DNA of 27,431 nucleotides from Oscillospiraceae bacterium (GTDB lineage: Bacteria > Bacillota_A > Clostridia > Oscillospirales > JAAYXM01), in the NCBI GenBank assembly GCA_017532355.1, contig JAFXJK010000032.1, positions 1-27,431 of the forward strand, read 5' to 3'. Shown here one piece after another: positions 1-7,867 of this stretch. The translations under genes and the position numbers were made by a program. The notes beneath the pieces are model-generated. The model was not told where the DNA came from, did no database searches, and was given only the letters and a program-made list of their open reading frames with translations. Every line of letters starts with the position of its first letter. The first letter of the stretch is position 1.

Positions 1-903
1 ATCGGCATGAACCTCAGCGTTCAGGCTCCGAGCTGGGATACAGACTGGGCAGGTCTGAACTTCTACTATTCCGAAAAGGACGGCGAGTGGAAGTACGGTG
101 CTATCGAGCCCGCTATGAAGGAATACCTCGAGTTCTGCCTCAAGATGATTGACGAAGGTCTCCTCAATCCGGACTTTGCTACAATCAAGGCAACAGAGTG
201 GCAGCAGCTCATCACAACAGACCGCGGCTTCATCACTCCGGAGTACCAGACACGTATCGACTTCTTCAACTCCATCTTCAAGGACAGCGGAGCCCCCGGT
301 CGCTTCGCAGCTATGGTTCCGCCGGTTGCAAACGCAGAAAAGGGCGCAGCCCTCGTTATGAGAAACAGCCTTGACCCGACCGGCGTCAGCATCTGCAACA
401 CAATTGATCACGACCGCATCGCTAACGCTGCTAAGTACCTCGACTGGTTCTATACAGATGAAAACGTAGAGCTTGTTTCCTGGGGTAAGGAAGGCGAGAC
501 CTTTGAAGTTGTTGACGGCAAGAAGCAGTTCATTACAAACGGTTCAAACGAGCCGGCTAAGACGCTCTACGGCTTTGGCACCGTAGGTACATACACGCGC
601 ATCGACCGCGAAGCTATTGAAGCAACTGAGTCTGAAGACATCGCAAAGAACCGCGCCATGGTTCTTGAGCACAGAGTTGCAAAGAACAACGCTGCTTCCT
701 TCATTGCATTCGACAAAGCAGAGCAGGATATCATAGCTGACAAGGGTTCTGTTATCACATCCTATCTCAATGAGACAGTCACAAAGATTCTTCTCAAGCA
801 GCTCCCGCTTTCAGCTTATGACGAAATGGAAGCTAAGTGCTACGAGTACGGTCTCCAGGACGTTCTTGATATCTACGAAGCAGCATACGCAAGAATCAAA
901 TAA
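1..903 (+). CDS. Extracellular solute-binding protein (sugar ABC transporter), 5' end outside window
   Basis: The frame is open from the first base, so this is the C-terminal 300 or so residues of a longer protein; the first Met (base 7) is internal, with no signal peptide or lipobox. The visible part resembles the C-terminal two thirds of family-1, LipO-like solute-binding lipoproteins of Firmicutes: a segment with YLEFCLKMIDEGLLNPDF, a helical WFYTDENVELVSWGKEGE stretch (the conserved 'W G ... G' region of these proteins), and a helical C-terminus ending near residue 298. Such proteins bind oligosaccharides outside the membrane and deliver them to an ABC permease. The ligand cannot be read. 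The nearby galactose/hexosamine genes fit a carbohydrate ligand, but that is inference. A strong terminator follows, so it is the last gene of its operon. Confidence 0.8.
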   Translation: MGMNLSVQAPSWDTDWAGLNFYYSEKDGEWKYGAIEPAMKEYLEFCLKMIDEGLLNPDFATIKATEWQQLITTDRGFITPEYQTRIDFFNSIFKDSGAPGRFAAMVPPVANAEKGAALVMRNSLDPTGVSICNTIDHDRIANAAKYLDWFYTDENVELVSWGKEGETFEVVDGKKQFITNGSNEPAKTLYGFGTVGTYTRIDREAIEATESEDIAKNRAMVLEHRVAKNNAASFIAFDKAEQDIIADKGSVITSYLNETVTKILLKQLPLSAYDEMEAKCYEYGLQDVLDIYEAAYARIK

Positions 904-920
904 GTTAACTAACCGACAAA

Positions 921-947
921 AAACAGCCGAAATTCATTCGGCTGTTT
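921..947. terminator. Bidirectional intrinsic terminator
   Basis: An 11-bp perfect stem (AAACAGCCGAA / TTCGGCTGTTT) with a 5-nt loop has a T-run on the plus strand and A-runs on the other side. It ends the solute-binding protein transcript and probably also the converging iron-cluster transcript, whose last gene stops at 963. Confidence 0.85.
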
Positions 948-962
948 TTTTGTTGGTATTTT

Positions 963-1205
963 CTATTTTTGAAAAAGTCCTTTTTTCTCCTCACAGGAGA
1001 AGTCGGATATCTGATATCCTGTCTCGGCCACTGCCGTGCGGACTTCATCCTCCGAAAGAGCGACTTTAGAGAGAATCTCTGTCCTCTTGTCGGTATGGCT
1101 GGATGTAACTTTTTTTACGCCAAAGGCTTTTTTTATTGCCTCGTTCATGTGCTTTTCGCACATCGGACACATCATACCCTCAACGTGCATTGAAATCTTA
1201 TACAT
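963..1205 (-). CDS. Small heavy-metal-associated (HMA) domain protein
   Basis: This 80-residue protein is a single ferredoxin-like HMA domain. The N-terminal metal loop is GMMCPMCEKHM, a CxxC metal site as in CopZ-type chaperones and the N-terminal domains of P-type ATPases, followed by the usual helix and a C-terminal GYQISDF strand. The start at 1205 is chosen because a GGAGGGG ribosome binding site lies 5 bases upstream; a longer open frame upstream overlaps the Cys-rich gene and lacks such a site. It is the last gene of the feo cluster, 13 bases after the Cys-rich peptide. Cu(I)-type chaperoning is the known role of the fold. In this setting a role in metal handling linked to FeoB is inference. 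There are extra Met residues in the loop (MMCPMC). Confidence 0.85.
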   Translation of the reverse strand: MYKISMHVEGMMCPMCEKHMNEAIKKAFGVKKVTSSHTDKRTEILSKVALSEDEVRTAVAETGYQISDFSCEEKKGLFQK

Positions 1206-1218
1206 AATAACCCCTCCG

Positions 1219-1362
1219 TTATTCTTTACCACATTTTCCGGAGCAGTTTCCGCCATAGGGACATCCGATACACTTCTTTCCCTTTTTCTTTTGCCTTGCA
1301 ATATAGACGGAAACAGCCGCTATGATAACTACTACAATAGCTATTATAACAATATTTTCCAT
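1219..1362 (-). CDS. FeoB-associated Cys-rich membrane protein
   Basis: This is a 47-residue gene read directly from the minus strand. It has an N-terminal hydrophobic helix (residues 3-22, ENIVIIAIVVVIIAAVSVYI), then a Lys-rich stretch and a Cys-rich tail with the pattern CIGCPYGGNCSGKC (four Cys, residues 31-44). This is the architecture of the FeoB_associated family, small membrane peptides encoded just after feoB in Firmicutes and proposed to take part in Fe(II) transfer. An AGGAG site lies 9-10 bases before the ATG, and the gene starts 15 bases after the feoB stop. The four Cys could bind a metal; this is inferred from spacing only. Confidence 0.88.
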   Translation of the reverse strand: MENIVIIAIVVVIIAAVSVYIARQKKKGKKCIGCPYGGNCSGKCGKE

Positions 1363-1377
1363 CCAAATCAACTCCTG

Positions 1378-3366
1378 TTATTTAAGAACATATTCGCTTT
1401 TTACTTTCTTATCTGCTTTTATGACAAGGAATGCAACAACCGCAACAAATAAAGCTACTGCAACAAGACCCGGAATGAAGCCTGCACCGAAAGTTTTTTC
1501 AACGATCAAGGTTCCAATCTGATATACGAGATATCCGACGGTAAAGCCCGTTCCGAGCTGGAGAGCGATTCCGCCCCAGAGCCACTTTGCGCTCTTCATC
1601 TCAGCGTTCATCGCACCTATCGCCGCAAAGCATGGCGGAGTGTAGAGATTGAACATAAGGTATGCAAGAGCCGCAACCTTTGTGATTGCTATGATTCCTG
1701 CAGCCGCGGCACCTGCGCCCTCCATAAGCGCAAGCTCTTCCGCATCGATGAGGTTTTCAAGACCGACAAAGCAAACTGCAAGCGTTCCGACAACATTTTC
1801 CTTCGCAATAAAGCCCGTTACGGCTGCCGCCGCAAGCTGCCACGAAAGAACACCTACAATGGGAACGAGGAGATATGCAAACGGACCTGCGATTGATGCA
1901 AGAATTGAAGTGTCTGCGCTTTCCGCAACTTTGAAGCTCCAGTCAAACGTCTGCATGATCTGAACTGCAGTGTTGCAGAGAAGAATGATTGTTGCCGCTT
2001 TGACTATGTATGACCATCCGCGTGAGCACATTGACTTGAATGCACCCCAGAGGCTCGGAGCTTTGTATTCGGGAAGCTCGATGATGAAGAAGGATTTACG
2101 TGCCTTATGTCCTGTAATCTTATTTATGAGAAGTGCCATAACGAAAATGAGAACGATTCCCGAAAGGTACATCACAGTGCTTACCCAGCCTGCGCCATCA
2201 AAGAATGCTCCTGCAAAGAGAGCGATAACGGGAATCTTTGCACCGCACGGCATAAACGGTGCGAGCATGGCTGTCGCGCGTCTTTCGCGCTCGTTGCGTA
2301 TGGTACGGCTCGCCATAATTCCCGGTACTGCACAACCGATTGTGATTACGAACGGGATAACTGACTTACCCGAAAGACCAACCTTCTTAAATATCGGGTC
2401 AAGAACAACCGCAACGCGTGACATATATCCGCAATCCTCGAGAAGTGCGATGAGGAAGTACATAACCATAACGAGCGGCAAAAAGCCTACAACGGCAATC
2501 ACACCGCCTATAACGCCGTCAACCAAAAGTGCGTGAAGAAGCGGAGTTGCATCTGCAAGAAGCTCTCCTACCCAGCCCTGGAAGCCCTCGAGAATACCTA
2601 CGAGCCAGTCTGCAACCGGAGTTCCGACCCATACCTGAGAAATCTCAAACACGAGCCACATAACAACGGCAAAAATCGGGATTCCGAGCCATTTATTCGT
2701 GAGAACTCCGTCGATTTTGTCCTGGAAGTTTTTCTTATTCGTCTGTATCTTTCTCTCTTCAACAGCTTTGACGATTTTGTTTGCAAATTCAAAGCGCTTT
2801 CTGTCTGCCGCCTCAACCGCTTTCTTATCTGAAAGGTCAATCTCGCCCTGGAGATACGGAGCCGTCTGACCTTTTCCCGCAACGCTTACCGCCGCGCTGA
2901 CAACCTCCGAAAGTCCTTCAGCCGAGGTTGACACCGTCTCGATAACCTGACATCCGAGCTTTTCCGAAAGTGCCTTAACATCTATTTTCGTTTCCTTTTT
3001 CTTATTGACATCAGCCTTGTTAAGAGCGACGACAAGCGGAATTCCAAGCTCTAAAAGCTGAGTTGTGAAGAAGAGGCTTCGCGAGAGGTTTGTCGCATCA
3101 ACTATGTTGATGATAACATCCGGATTCTCTTTCTTTACGTATGCGCTCGTTATGCTTTCCTCGGAAGTAAACGGAGACATCGAATATGCACCCGGAAGGT
3201 CAACCGCGGTTATGTCCTCCCCTGCCGCGAAGGCTTTCTTTATCGGGTGTTCCTTCTTTTCTACCGTAACACCTGCCCAGTTTCCTACCTTCTCGTTCCT
3301 TCCCGTAAGTGCGTTAAACATCGTCGTTTTGCCGCTGTTCGGGTTTCCTGTGAGAGCTATTCTCAT
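1378..3366 (-). CDS. feoB: Ferrous iron transport protein B
   Basis: A 662-residue Fe(II) transporter of the inner membrane with a cytosolic G-protein head. The G domain is complete: G1 GNPNSGKT (residues 7-14), G2 Thr in GVT (about 34), G3 DLPG (56-59), G4 NKAD (116-119). A FeoB-specific helical spacer follows to about 220. The membrane part contains two Gate regions with the conserved Cys motifs IGCAVPGIMASRT and MPCGAKIPV, plus a C-terminal FeoB core. Length is typical for a Clostridia FeoB without a fused FeoA domain. It lies downstream of feoA but is separated from it by a terminator and an operator-like palindrome, so its expression may be set separately. The start is the ATG just after a GGAGAAAG site. 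Confidence 0.97.
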   Translation of the reverse strand: MRIALTGNPNSGKTTMFNALTGRNEKVGNWAGVTVEKKEHPIKKAFAAGEDITAVDLPGAYSMSPFTSEESITSAYVKKENPDVIINIVDATNLSRSLFFTTQLLELGIPLVVALNKADVNKKKETKIDVKALSEKLGCQVIETVSTSAEGLSEVVSAAVSVAGKGQTAPYLQGEIDLSDKKAVEAADRKRFEFANKIVKAVEERKIQTNKKNFQDKIDGVLTNKWLGIPIFAVVMWLVFEISQVWVGTPVADWLVGILEGFQGWVGELLADATPLLHALLVDGVIGGVIAVVGFLPLVMVMYFLIALLEDCGYMSRVAVVLDPIFKKVGLSGKSVIPFVITIGCAVPGIMASRTIRNERERRATAMLAPFMPCGAKIPVIALFAGAFFDGAGWVSTVMYLSGIVLIFVMALLINKITGHKARKSFFIIELPEYKAPSLWGAFKSMCSRGWSYIVKAATIILLCNTAVQIMQTFDWSFKVAESADTSILASIAGPFAYLLVPIVGVLSWQLAAAAVTGFIAKENVVGTLAVCFVGLENLIDAEELALMEGAGAAAAGIIAITKVAALAYLMFNLYTPPCFAAIGAMNAEMKSAKWLWGGIALQLGTGFTVGYLVYQIGTLIVEKTFGAGFIPGLVAVALFVAVVAFLVIKADKKVKSEYVLK

Positions 3367-3392
3367 AACACTTTCTCCTGTTCTATATATTA

Positions 3393-3408
3393 GTTAGCAT
3401 CTGCTAAC
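3393..3408. promoter_or_regulatory. Palindromic operator-like site upstream of feoB
   Basis: GTTAGCATCTGCTAAC is a 16-bp palindrome (GTTAGC-N4-GCTAAC) 27 bases before the feoB start. The same GTTAG-N6-CTAAC pattern occurs twice upstream of feoA. The shape resembles DtxR/IdeR-type metalloregulator boxes (TTAG...CTAA); the identity of the regulator is inferred. Confidence 0.65.
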
Positions 3409-3420
3409 CGGTACCCGTAT

Positions 3421-3442
3421 AAAAAGCCGACATTTTGTCGGC
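3421..3442 (-). terminator. Hairpin terminator between feoA and feoB
   Basis: On the minus strand GCCGAC-loop-GTCGGC is followed by TTTTT, directly after the feoA stop. It would terminate a fraction of feoA transcripts before feoB, or isolate feoB under its own promoter. Confidence 0.7.
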
Positions 3443-3447
3443 AAAAT

Positions 3448-3663
3448 TTATTCCAGAATAATCGCTTTGGCAAGCTGACTGTCAATATTATATCTGCTGT
3501 CCTTAATCGCAACGACACTTCCACCGTGCAAATGGGAAATGACCGTAATGCTCTCTCCACTGTAGCAGCCGAGAGAGAAAAGAAAGGCATCAAGCTCCTC
3601 ATCGTCAGTCTCTATTCTTGATATTATGTATTCTCTTCCTTCTTCCGCAAGGGATAAGTTCAT
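3448..3663 (-). CDS. feoA: Ferrous iron transport protein A (FeoA)
   Basis: A 71-residue SH3-like FeoA protein: MNLSLAEEGREYIIS at the start, then a central LFSLGCYSGESITVISHL strand pair, and GGSVVAIKDSRYNIDSQLAKAI at the end. The last segment is the conserved FeoA C-terminus (roughly 'iai.....ialr...A..I'). FeoA is a small cytosolic partner of FeoB. The start at 3663 is preferred over an in-frame codon at 3696 because AGGTGA sits 6 bases upstream and the longer frame would run into the operator. It is the first gene of the iron cluster behind a strong promoter carrying two operator-like palindromes. Confidence 0.93.
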   Translation of the reverse strand: MNLSLAEEGREYIISRIETDDEELDAFLFSLGCYSGESITVISHLHGGSVVAIKDSRYNIDSQLAKAIILE

Positions 3664-3687
3664 TGAAATCACCTGTATCTCGATTAA

Positions 3688-3703
3688 GTTAGACAAGGCT
3701 AAC
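3688..3703. promoter_or_regulatory. Second GTTAG-N6-CTAAC site in the feoA leader
   Basis: GTTAGACAAGGCTAAC (5-bp arms) lies between the feoA promoter and the feoA start, 34 bp (about three helical turns) from the copy at 3722. It lies within the predicted 5' leader, so bound repressor would block elongation or cooperate with the upstream site. Confidence 0.6.
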
Positions 3704-3721
3704 CTGCTTGCATAATAAATA

Positions 3722-3737
3722 GTTAGCTTCCGCTAAC
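3722..3737. promoter_or_regulatory. GTTAGC-N4-GCTAAC operator-like site at the feoA transcription start
   Basis: GTTAGCTTCCGCTAAC is a 6-bp-arm palindrome placed just after the -10 box (3747-3752), so it covers the predicted start of transcription. This is the classic position of an iron-dependent repressor site. DtxR-family assignment is inference from the motif and the feo context. Confidence 0.7.
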
Positions 3738-3746
3738 TTCATAAAT

Positions 3747-3775
3747 ATGATACACCTGTTTTTTCTCTTTGTCAA
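3747..3775 (-). promoter_or_regulatory. feoA promoter
   Basis: On the minus strand TTGACA (3770-3775), a 17-bp spacer and TATCAT (3747-3752) form a near-consensus sigma-A promoter feeding the iron cluster. Confidence 0.8.
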
Positions 3776-3793
3776 GAACTTTTTGGAAAAATT

Positions 3794-3820
3794 TTACCAC
3801 CCGAAGATTTCGGGTGGTAA
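3794..3820 (-). terminator. Terminator after the alaS-HIT operon
   Basis: A 12-bp perfect stem (TTACCACCCGAA / TTCGGGTGGTAA) with a 3-nt loop, followed on the minus strand by an AT-rich run containing TTTTT, lies 5 bases beyond the HIT gene stop. Confidence 0.8.
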
Positions 3821-3824
3821 AGCT

Positions 3825-4166
3825 TTATGCCATCTGAACGTTTAATTTCTCGCCGCCGAGAATGTGGAAGTGGAGATGGTGCACCGTCTGGCCGGCATCA
3901 TCACCGCAGTTTGAAACCACGCGATAACCGCCATCAAGCTTCTCTTCCTTTGCAATTTGTGCGATAACCTCGAAGATGTGCGAGATTACGGCTGAATTTT
4001 CGGAATTTATCTCCGCGACGGACGCGATGTGTTCCTTCGGGATGACGAGGATATGTGTCTTTGCCTGCGGAGCGATGTCGCGGAAAGCGAAGACGCTCTC
4101 ATCCTCATACACCTTTGTTGACGGGATATCCCCCGCTACTATCTTACAAAACAAGCAATCTGACAT
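3825..4166 (-). CDS. HIT family nucleotide hydrolase/transferase (HinT-like)
   Basis: A 113-residue histidine-triad protein. CLFCKIVAGDIPSTKVYEDE at the N-terminus has the CxxC found in many bacterial HinT proteins, and the triad HLHFHILGG has its His at residues 97, 99 and 101. The family hydrolyses adenosine phosphoramidates and aminoacyl-adenylates. Its place directly after alaS (11-base gap, with the AGGAGA site overlapping the alaS stop codon) suggests translational coupling and fits the known activity of HinT on aminoacyl-AMP. Length and motifs are normal. Confidence 0.93.
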   Translation of the reverse strand: MSDCLFCKIVAGDIPSTKVYEDESVFAFRDIAPQAKTHILVIPKEHIASVAEINSENSAVISHIFEVIAQIAKEEKLDGGYRVVSNCGDDAGQTVHHLHFHILGGEKLNVQMA

Positions 4167-4177
4167 AACTCTATCTC

Positions 4178-6811
4178 CTATTCCTTACTTGCAACAAACT
4201 CTTCTGCTACCTTGAGAGCCGCCGCAAGCTTTGATACGTCGTTACCGCCTGCCATAGCGAAGTCGGGCTTACCGCCGCCGTTGCCGCCTGCAGCCTTTGC
4301 TGGTTCACGTACCAAGTCGCCTGCCTTGAGGCCGCGAGCAACGACATCCTTGCCACAGGTAGCGGTGAACACTATCTTCTCGCCGTTTACGCTTGCGAGA
4401 ACTGCGCAGACGGACGCGTCGAGTGAACGCATCTCATCGCAGATTGCGCGAAGGTCATCGCCCTTTGCGTTCTTAATCTCTTTTGCAACAAACTTGATTC
4501 CGCCGAAATCCTTCGCTTCCTTGATATACTCTGCTGCATCAAGAGCCGCCATCTTTGAGTTCATAGCTGAAATCTGCTGACGGAGAGACTTAATCTCCTC
4601 GCTCTGGTGTTCTGCCTTTATGACAACTTCCTTCGGAGCTGCCTTAAGAGCTTCCGCAACACTCGCGATAGTACCTTCAAGCTCTGCAATCTTTGCAAGA
4701 ACTGCGTTTCCGCAGATAGCTTCAATACGTCTTACGCCTGCTGCAACACTTGACTCGGAAGTAATCTTTACGATGCCTGCCTTTGCAGTGTTATCGAGGT
4801 GTGTACCTCCGCAAAGCTCGAGAGAGTAGTCCCCCATTGTAACAACGCGAACAGTTTCGCCGTACTTCTCGCCGAAGAGTGCCATTGCTCCAAGCTTCTT
4901 TGCCTCTTCAATCGGCATCTCTCGTACTGTGATATCAAGACCTGCCAAAACCTTCTCGTTAACCTCGCGCTCTACCTTTGCAAGCTCTTCAGCCGTCATT
5001 GCGGAGAAGTGAGCAAAGTCGAAACGGATGGAGTCAGGGCCGACAAGCGAGCCTGCCTGCTCAACGTGAGTTCCGAGAGTGTTTCTGAGTGCTTTCTGGA
5101 TAAGGTGAGTTGCAGAGTGTGCGCGCTTTACTGCTTCGCGACGGCAGGAGCAAACAGAAGACGAAACCCCGTCATTCTTTGCAATGCTTCCCTCTGTAAC
5201 TTCGCCGATATGAAGGAACTTGCCATCCTTTGTCTTCTTTACGTTTGTAATCTTGACTTTTCCTGTTGCAGTCTCAATTTTTCCTTCGTCAGCAAGCTGA
5301 CCGCCCGATTCTGCGTAGAACGGTGTGCAGTCGAGAACAATCTCAACATTATCGCCTGCAGAGGCTGTCTCTACAACCTCACCGCCCGATACCATAGCGA
5401 GAACCTTGCCTTTTGCGGAAAGAGTATCATATCCGACAAACTCTGTCTTTACGCTCTTATCAAGACCGAGGTCAAGCTTTTCCCACGCGAAATCGCCGAG
5501 AGCTGCCTGAGCCGCACGGGCACGCTCGCGCTGCTCTGTGAGGCAAGCGTCAAAACGCTCGCGGTCAACTGAGAGGCCCTTTTCCTCGAGAATCTCGAGT
5601 GTAAGGTCAATCGGGAAACCGTAAGTATCAGCCAGCTTGAAGGCATCGTCGCCGGAAAGGACTTTGCTTCCTGCGTCAACTGTCTTCTTAATCATATCTT
5701 CAAGGATGGAGAGACCTGCATCGATTGTGCGGTTAAAGCTCTCTTCTTCCATGCTGATGACTTTCTTTATATACTCTGCCTTTTCGGAAAGTTCGGGATA
5801 TGCACCCGAGCTTTCGGAAATAACAGTATCACATACATCGTGGAGGAATGTGCCCTTGATACCGAGGAGTCTTCCGTGACGGGCCGCACGGCGGAGGAGA
5901 CGACGGAGAACGTATCCGCGTCCTTCGTTAGACGGCATAACACCGTCGCAGACCATCATTGTTGTTGAACGGATATGGTCTGTGATTATACGGAGAGAAA
6001 CGTCTGTCTTCGCGTCATCGCCGTAGTTTACCTTTGCGATGCGTGAGATGTGAGCAGTAACGTTTCTTACCGTGTCAACGTCAAAGAGTGACGGGACGCC
6101 CTGCATAATGCAGGCGAGGCGCTCAAGGCCCATACCTGTGTCGATATTCTTCTGCTTGAGCTCTGTGTAGTTGTCATTGCCGTCGTTGTTGAACTGTGTG
6201 AAAACGAGGTTCCAGAACTCAACATAGCGGTCGCAGTCACAACCTACCTTACAGTCGGGTGAGCCACAGCCGTTCTCGGGACCGCGGTCAAAGTAAATCT
6301 CGGAGCACGGGCCGCACGGACCTGCACCGATTTCCCAGAAGTTGTCTTCCTTACCGAGGCGGACCATGTGAGACGGGTCAACGCCGTGGTCATTTACCCA
6401 CATATTGTAGGTTTCATCGTCATCAAGGTAAACGGAAACGTAGAGCTTCTCCTTCGGAATTTCGAGAACCTCGGTTACAAACTCCCACGCCCACTTTGTG
6501 GCGTCTGCCTTGAAGTAGTCACCAAACGAGAAGTTACCGAGCATTTCGAAGAATGTGCCGTGGCGGGAAGTCTTACCGACGCGCTCAATATCGGGCGTAC
6601 GGATGCACTTCTGGCAGGTGGTAACACGTGTTCTCGGCGGAGTTGCCTCACCCGAGAAGTACGGCTTCATCGGTGCCATACCTGAATTTATAAGCAGGAG
6701 AGAGTTGTCTCCCTGCGGAAGAAGCGGAAAGCTCTTGAGTCGCAAATGTCCCTTGCTTTCAAAGAAAGAAAGGTATTTTTCACGAAGCTCGTTTAAACCC
6801 ATATACTTCAT
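4178..6811 (-). CDS. alaS: Alanyl-tRNA synthetase
   Basis: A full-length 877-residue cytosolic class II synthetase that charges tRNA-Ala. The catalytic core starts with LREKYLSFFESKGH and contains TRVTTCQKCIRTPD and GTFFEMLGNFSFGDYF. The editing domain has the zinc motif HSATH (near residue 564) and CGGTH (near 666). The C-terminal DHHA1 domain ends with the Gly-rich GGNGGGKPDFAMAGG motif. The start is chosen from the GGAGG site 9 bases upstream of ATGAAGTATATG. It is transcribed from a short leader (about 60 bases) with no visible T-box. HIT follows in the same operon. Confidence 0.98.
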   Translation of the reverse strand: MKYMGLNELREKYLSFFESKGHLRLKSFPLLPQGDNSLLLINSGMAPMKPYFSGEATPPRTRVTTCQKCIRTPDIERVGKTSRHGTFFEMLGNFSFGDYFKADATKWAWEFVTEVLEIPKEKLYVSVYLDDDETYNMWVNDHGVDPSHMVRLGKEDNFWEIGAGPCGPCSEIYFDRGPENGCGSPDCKVGCDCDRYVEFWNLVFTQFNNDGNDNYTELKQKNIDTGMGLERLACIMQGVPSLFDVDTVRNVTAHISRIAKVNYGDDAKTDVSLRIITDHIRSTTMMVCDGVMPSNEGRGYVLRRLLRRAARHGRLLGIKGTFLHDVCDTVISESSGAYPELSEKAEYIKKVISMEEESFNRTIDAGLSILEDMIKKTVDAGSKVLSGDDAFKLADTYGFPIDLTLEILEEKGLSVDRERFDACLTEQRERARAAQAALGDFAWEKLDLGLDKSVKTEFVGYDTLSAKGKVLAMVSGGEVVETASAGDNVEIVLDCTPFYAESGGQLADEGKIETATGKVKITNVKKTKDGKFLHIGEVTEGSIAKNDGVSSSVCSCRREAVKRAHSATHLIQKALRNTLGTHVEQAGSLVGPDSIRFDFAHFSAMTAEELAKVEREVNEKVLAGLDITVREMPIEEAKKLGAMALFGEKYGETVRVVTMGDYSLELCGGTHLDNTAKAGIVKITSESSVAAGVRRIEAICGNAVLAKIAELEGTIASVAEALKAAPKEVVIKAEHQSEEIKSLRQQISAMNSKMAALDAAEYIKEAKDFGGIKFVAKEIKNAKGDDLRAICDEMRSLDASVCAVLASVNGEKIVFTATCGKDVVARGLKAGDLVREPAKAAGGNGGGKPDFAMAGGNDVSKLAAALKVAEEFVASKE

Positions 6812-6878
6812 TTGTAAAAACCTCCGATGTGATACGCAAATTTAAGCATACCTACTCTATTATAATAATACAGCATAT

Positions 6879-6908
6879 ATTATACACTATATATGTGTTT
6901 GATGTCAA
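6879..6908 (-). promoter_or_regulatory. alaS promoter
   Basis: On the minus strand TTGACA (6903-6908), an 18-bp spacer and TATAAT (6879-6884). The leader is too short for a T-box riboswitch. Confidence 0.75.
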
Positions 6909-6916
6909 ATAAATAC

Positions 6917-6945
6917 TTGTCTTTTTTTTGCTTATGTTGTAAAAT
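6917..6945 (+). promoter_or_regulatory. Promoter of the permuted binding-protein lipoprotein
   Basis: TTGTCT (6917-6922), a 17-bp spacer and TAAAAT (6940-6945) on the plus strand, divergent from the alaS promoter; the ribosome binding site AAAGGAG follows. Confidence 0.65.
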
Positions 6946-6972
6946 ATAAGAGATATGAAAGGAGCTTTTTTT

Positions 6973-7818
6973 ATGAAAAAACTTATTTGCGGCGTTCTTG
7001 CCGTTTTGTCTTTAACCGCTTTGTTTGCAGGCTGTGGAAATGAGCCTATCAAGGAGCCGCCTAAGATCGGTTTTGTCGTTGCTGACCAATTCTCAGGATA
7101 TCGCGTCGGCTACGTTAAGGGAATTACAGAAGAAAAAGAACTTACAGACAACATTCCCTCACCTGAAGTTGTTAAGTTCTCGTCTGTTGATAAGGGTCTC
7201 TCCGCTCTCCGCGGAAACAAAATTCACGGTCTCGTTCTCCCTGCTGCAGAGACCGCTTATGCACTTGAGAAGTATTCAGATATCAGCAAGCTTTATATGA
7301 CCTTCCTCGAGCGCGAAATCTGCGCCATCTCCCTCGCTGATAACAAGTACGCGCACGGCATCGACGCCGCAGTCACGATAATCACAGGCAACGGTACTGC
7401 AGACAGGATTTCCGGAAAGCATCTGTCAGACGGAAAGTACGAGAGAGCAGTTGACTATGACAAGGTTGACGGAAGAGTCCTTAGCGTCGGCATTTCCGAA
7501 AAGACAGGCGCACCGCTTTTCTACAAAGACAAAAAGGGCGAGGTTTGCGGAATAAACATCGACTCGGCGTATGAGTTTGCAAAGGGCATCCACGCAGAGC
7601 TCAAAATCACTACCTATCCCGACGACGAGGCACTTTTCAAAGCACTTGATAAAGGCGAAATTGACCTTGCAATGAGTGACTTTGTTCCGAGCGAAGAAAA
7701 CCCGATTTCAGCAAAGTATCTCTACACCCATCCCTACTGTAACCTCTCAACACACATTCTCATAAACGGTGAAACTCCGCGCATTGCAACCGAAGGCCTC
7801 TCGGCTCTCGGCAAATAG
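6973..7818 (+). CDS. Lipoprotein with a circularly permuted SBP_bac_3-like fold
   Basis: A 281-residue secreted lipoprotein. The signal peptide (MKKLICGVLAVLSLTALFAGC) ends in the lipobox LFAGC. The start at 6973 has AAAGGAG at good spacing, whereas an in-frame ATG at 6955 overlaps that site. Mature residues about 35-150 match lobe 2 of polar-amino-acid binding proteins: VGYVKG, then EVVKFSSVDKGLSALRG..IHGLV..ETAYAL, and a closing helix. Residues about 165-275 match lobe 1: VGISEKTGAPLFY..KGEVCGINIDSAYEFAK...L...LFKALDKGEIDLAMSDFVPSEE....YLYTHPYC. The lobes are thus in reverse order. The protein ends at GLSALGK, where canonical members cross the hinge into lobe 2. It has its own promoter and terminator and no adjacent permease. 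Ligand unknown; it may be a sensor or an orphan receptor. Confidence 0.7.
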   Translation: MKKLICGVLAVLSLTALFAGCGNEPIKEPPKIGFVVADQFSGYRVGYVKGITEEKELTDNIPSPEVVKFSSVDKGLSALRGNKIHGLVLPAAETAYALEKYSDISKLYMTFLEREICAISLADNKYAHGIDAAVTIITGNGTADRISGKHLSDGKYERAVDYDKVDGRVLSVGISEKTGAPLFYKDKKGEVCGINIDSAYEFAKGIHAELKITTYPDDEALFKALDKGEIDLAMSDFVPSEENPISAKYLYTHPYCNLSTHILINGETPRIATEGLSALGK

Positions 7819-7832
7819 TTTAAAAAGTCAAA

Positions 7833-7860
7833 GAAGCTGTGAACTCTCGTTCACAGCTTC
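7833..7860. terminator. Bidirectional terminator between the lipoprotein and galE
   Basis: A 12-bp perfect stem GAAGCTGTGAAC / GTTCACAGCTTC with a TCTC loop, flanked by AAA on one side and TTT on the other, serves both converging transcripts. Confidence 0.85.
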
Positions 7861-7867
7861 TTTCTGT

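Noticed and set aside
4799..5572. 257-residue plus-strand open frame opposite alaS
   Set aside because: Antisense shadow of a clearly conserved gene; Cys/Leu-rich composition and no ribosome site or homology-like motifs.
6812..6954. T-box riboswitch upstream of alaS
   Set aside because: The leader from the mapped promoter is only about 60 bases, with no T-box sequence or specifier stem.
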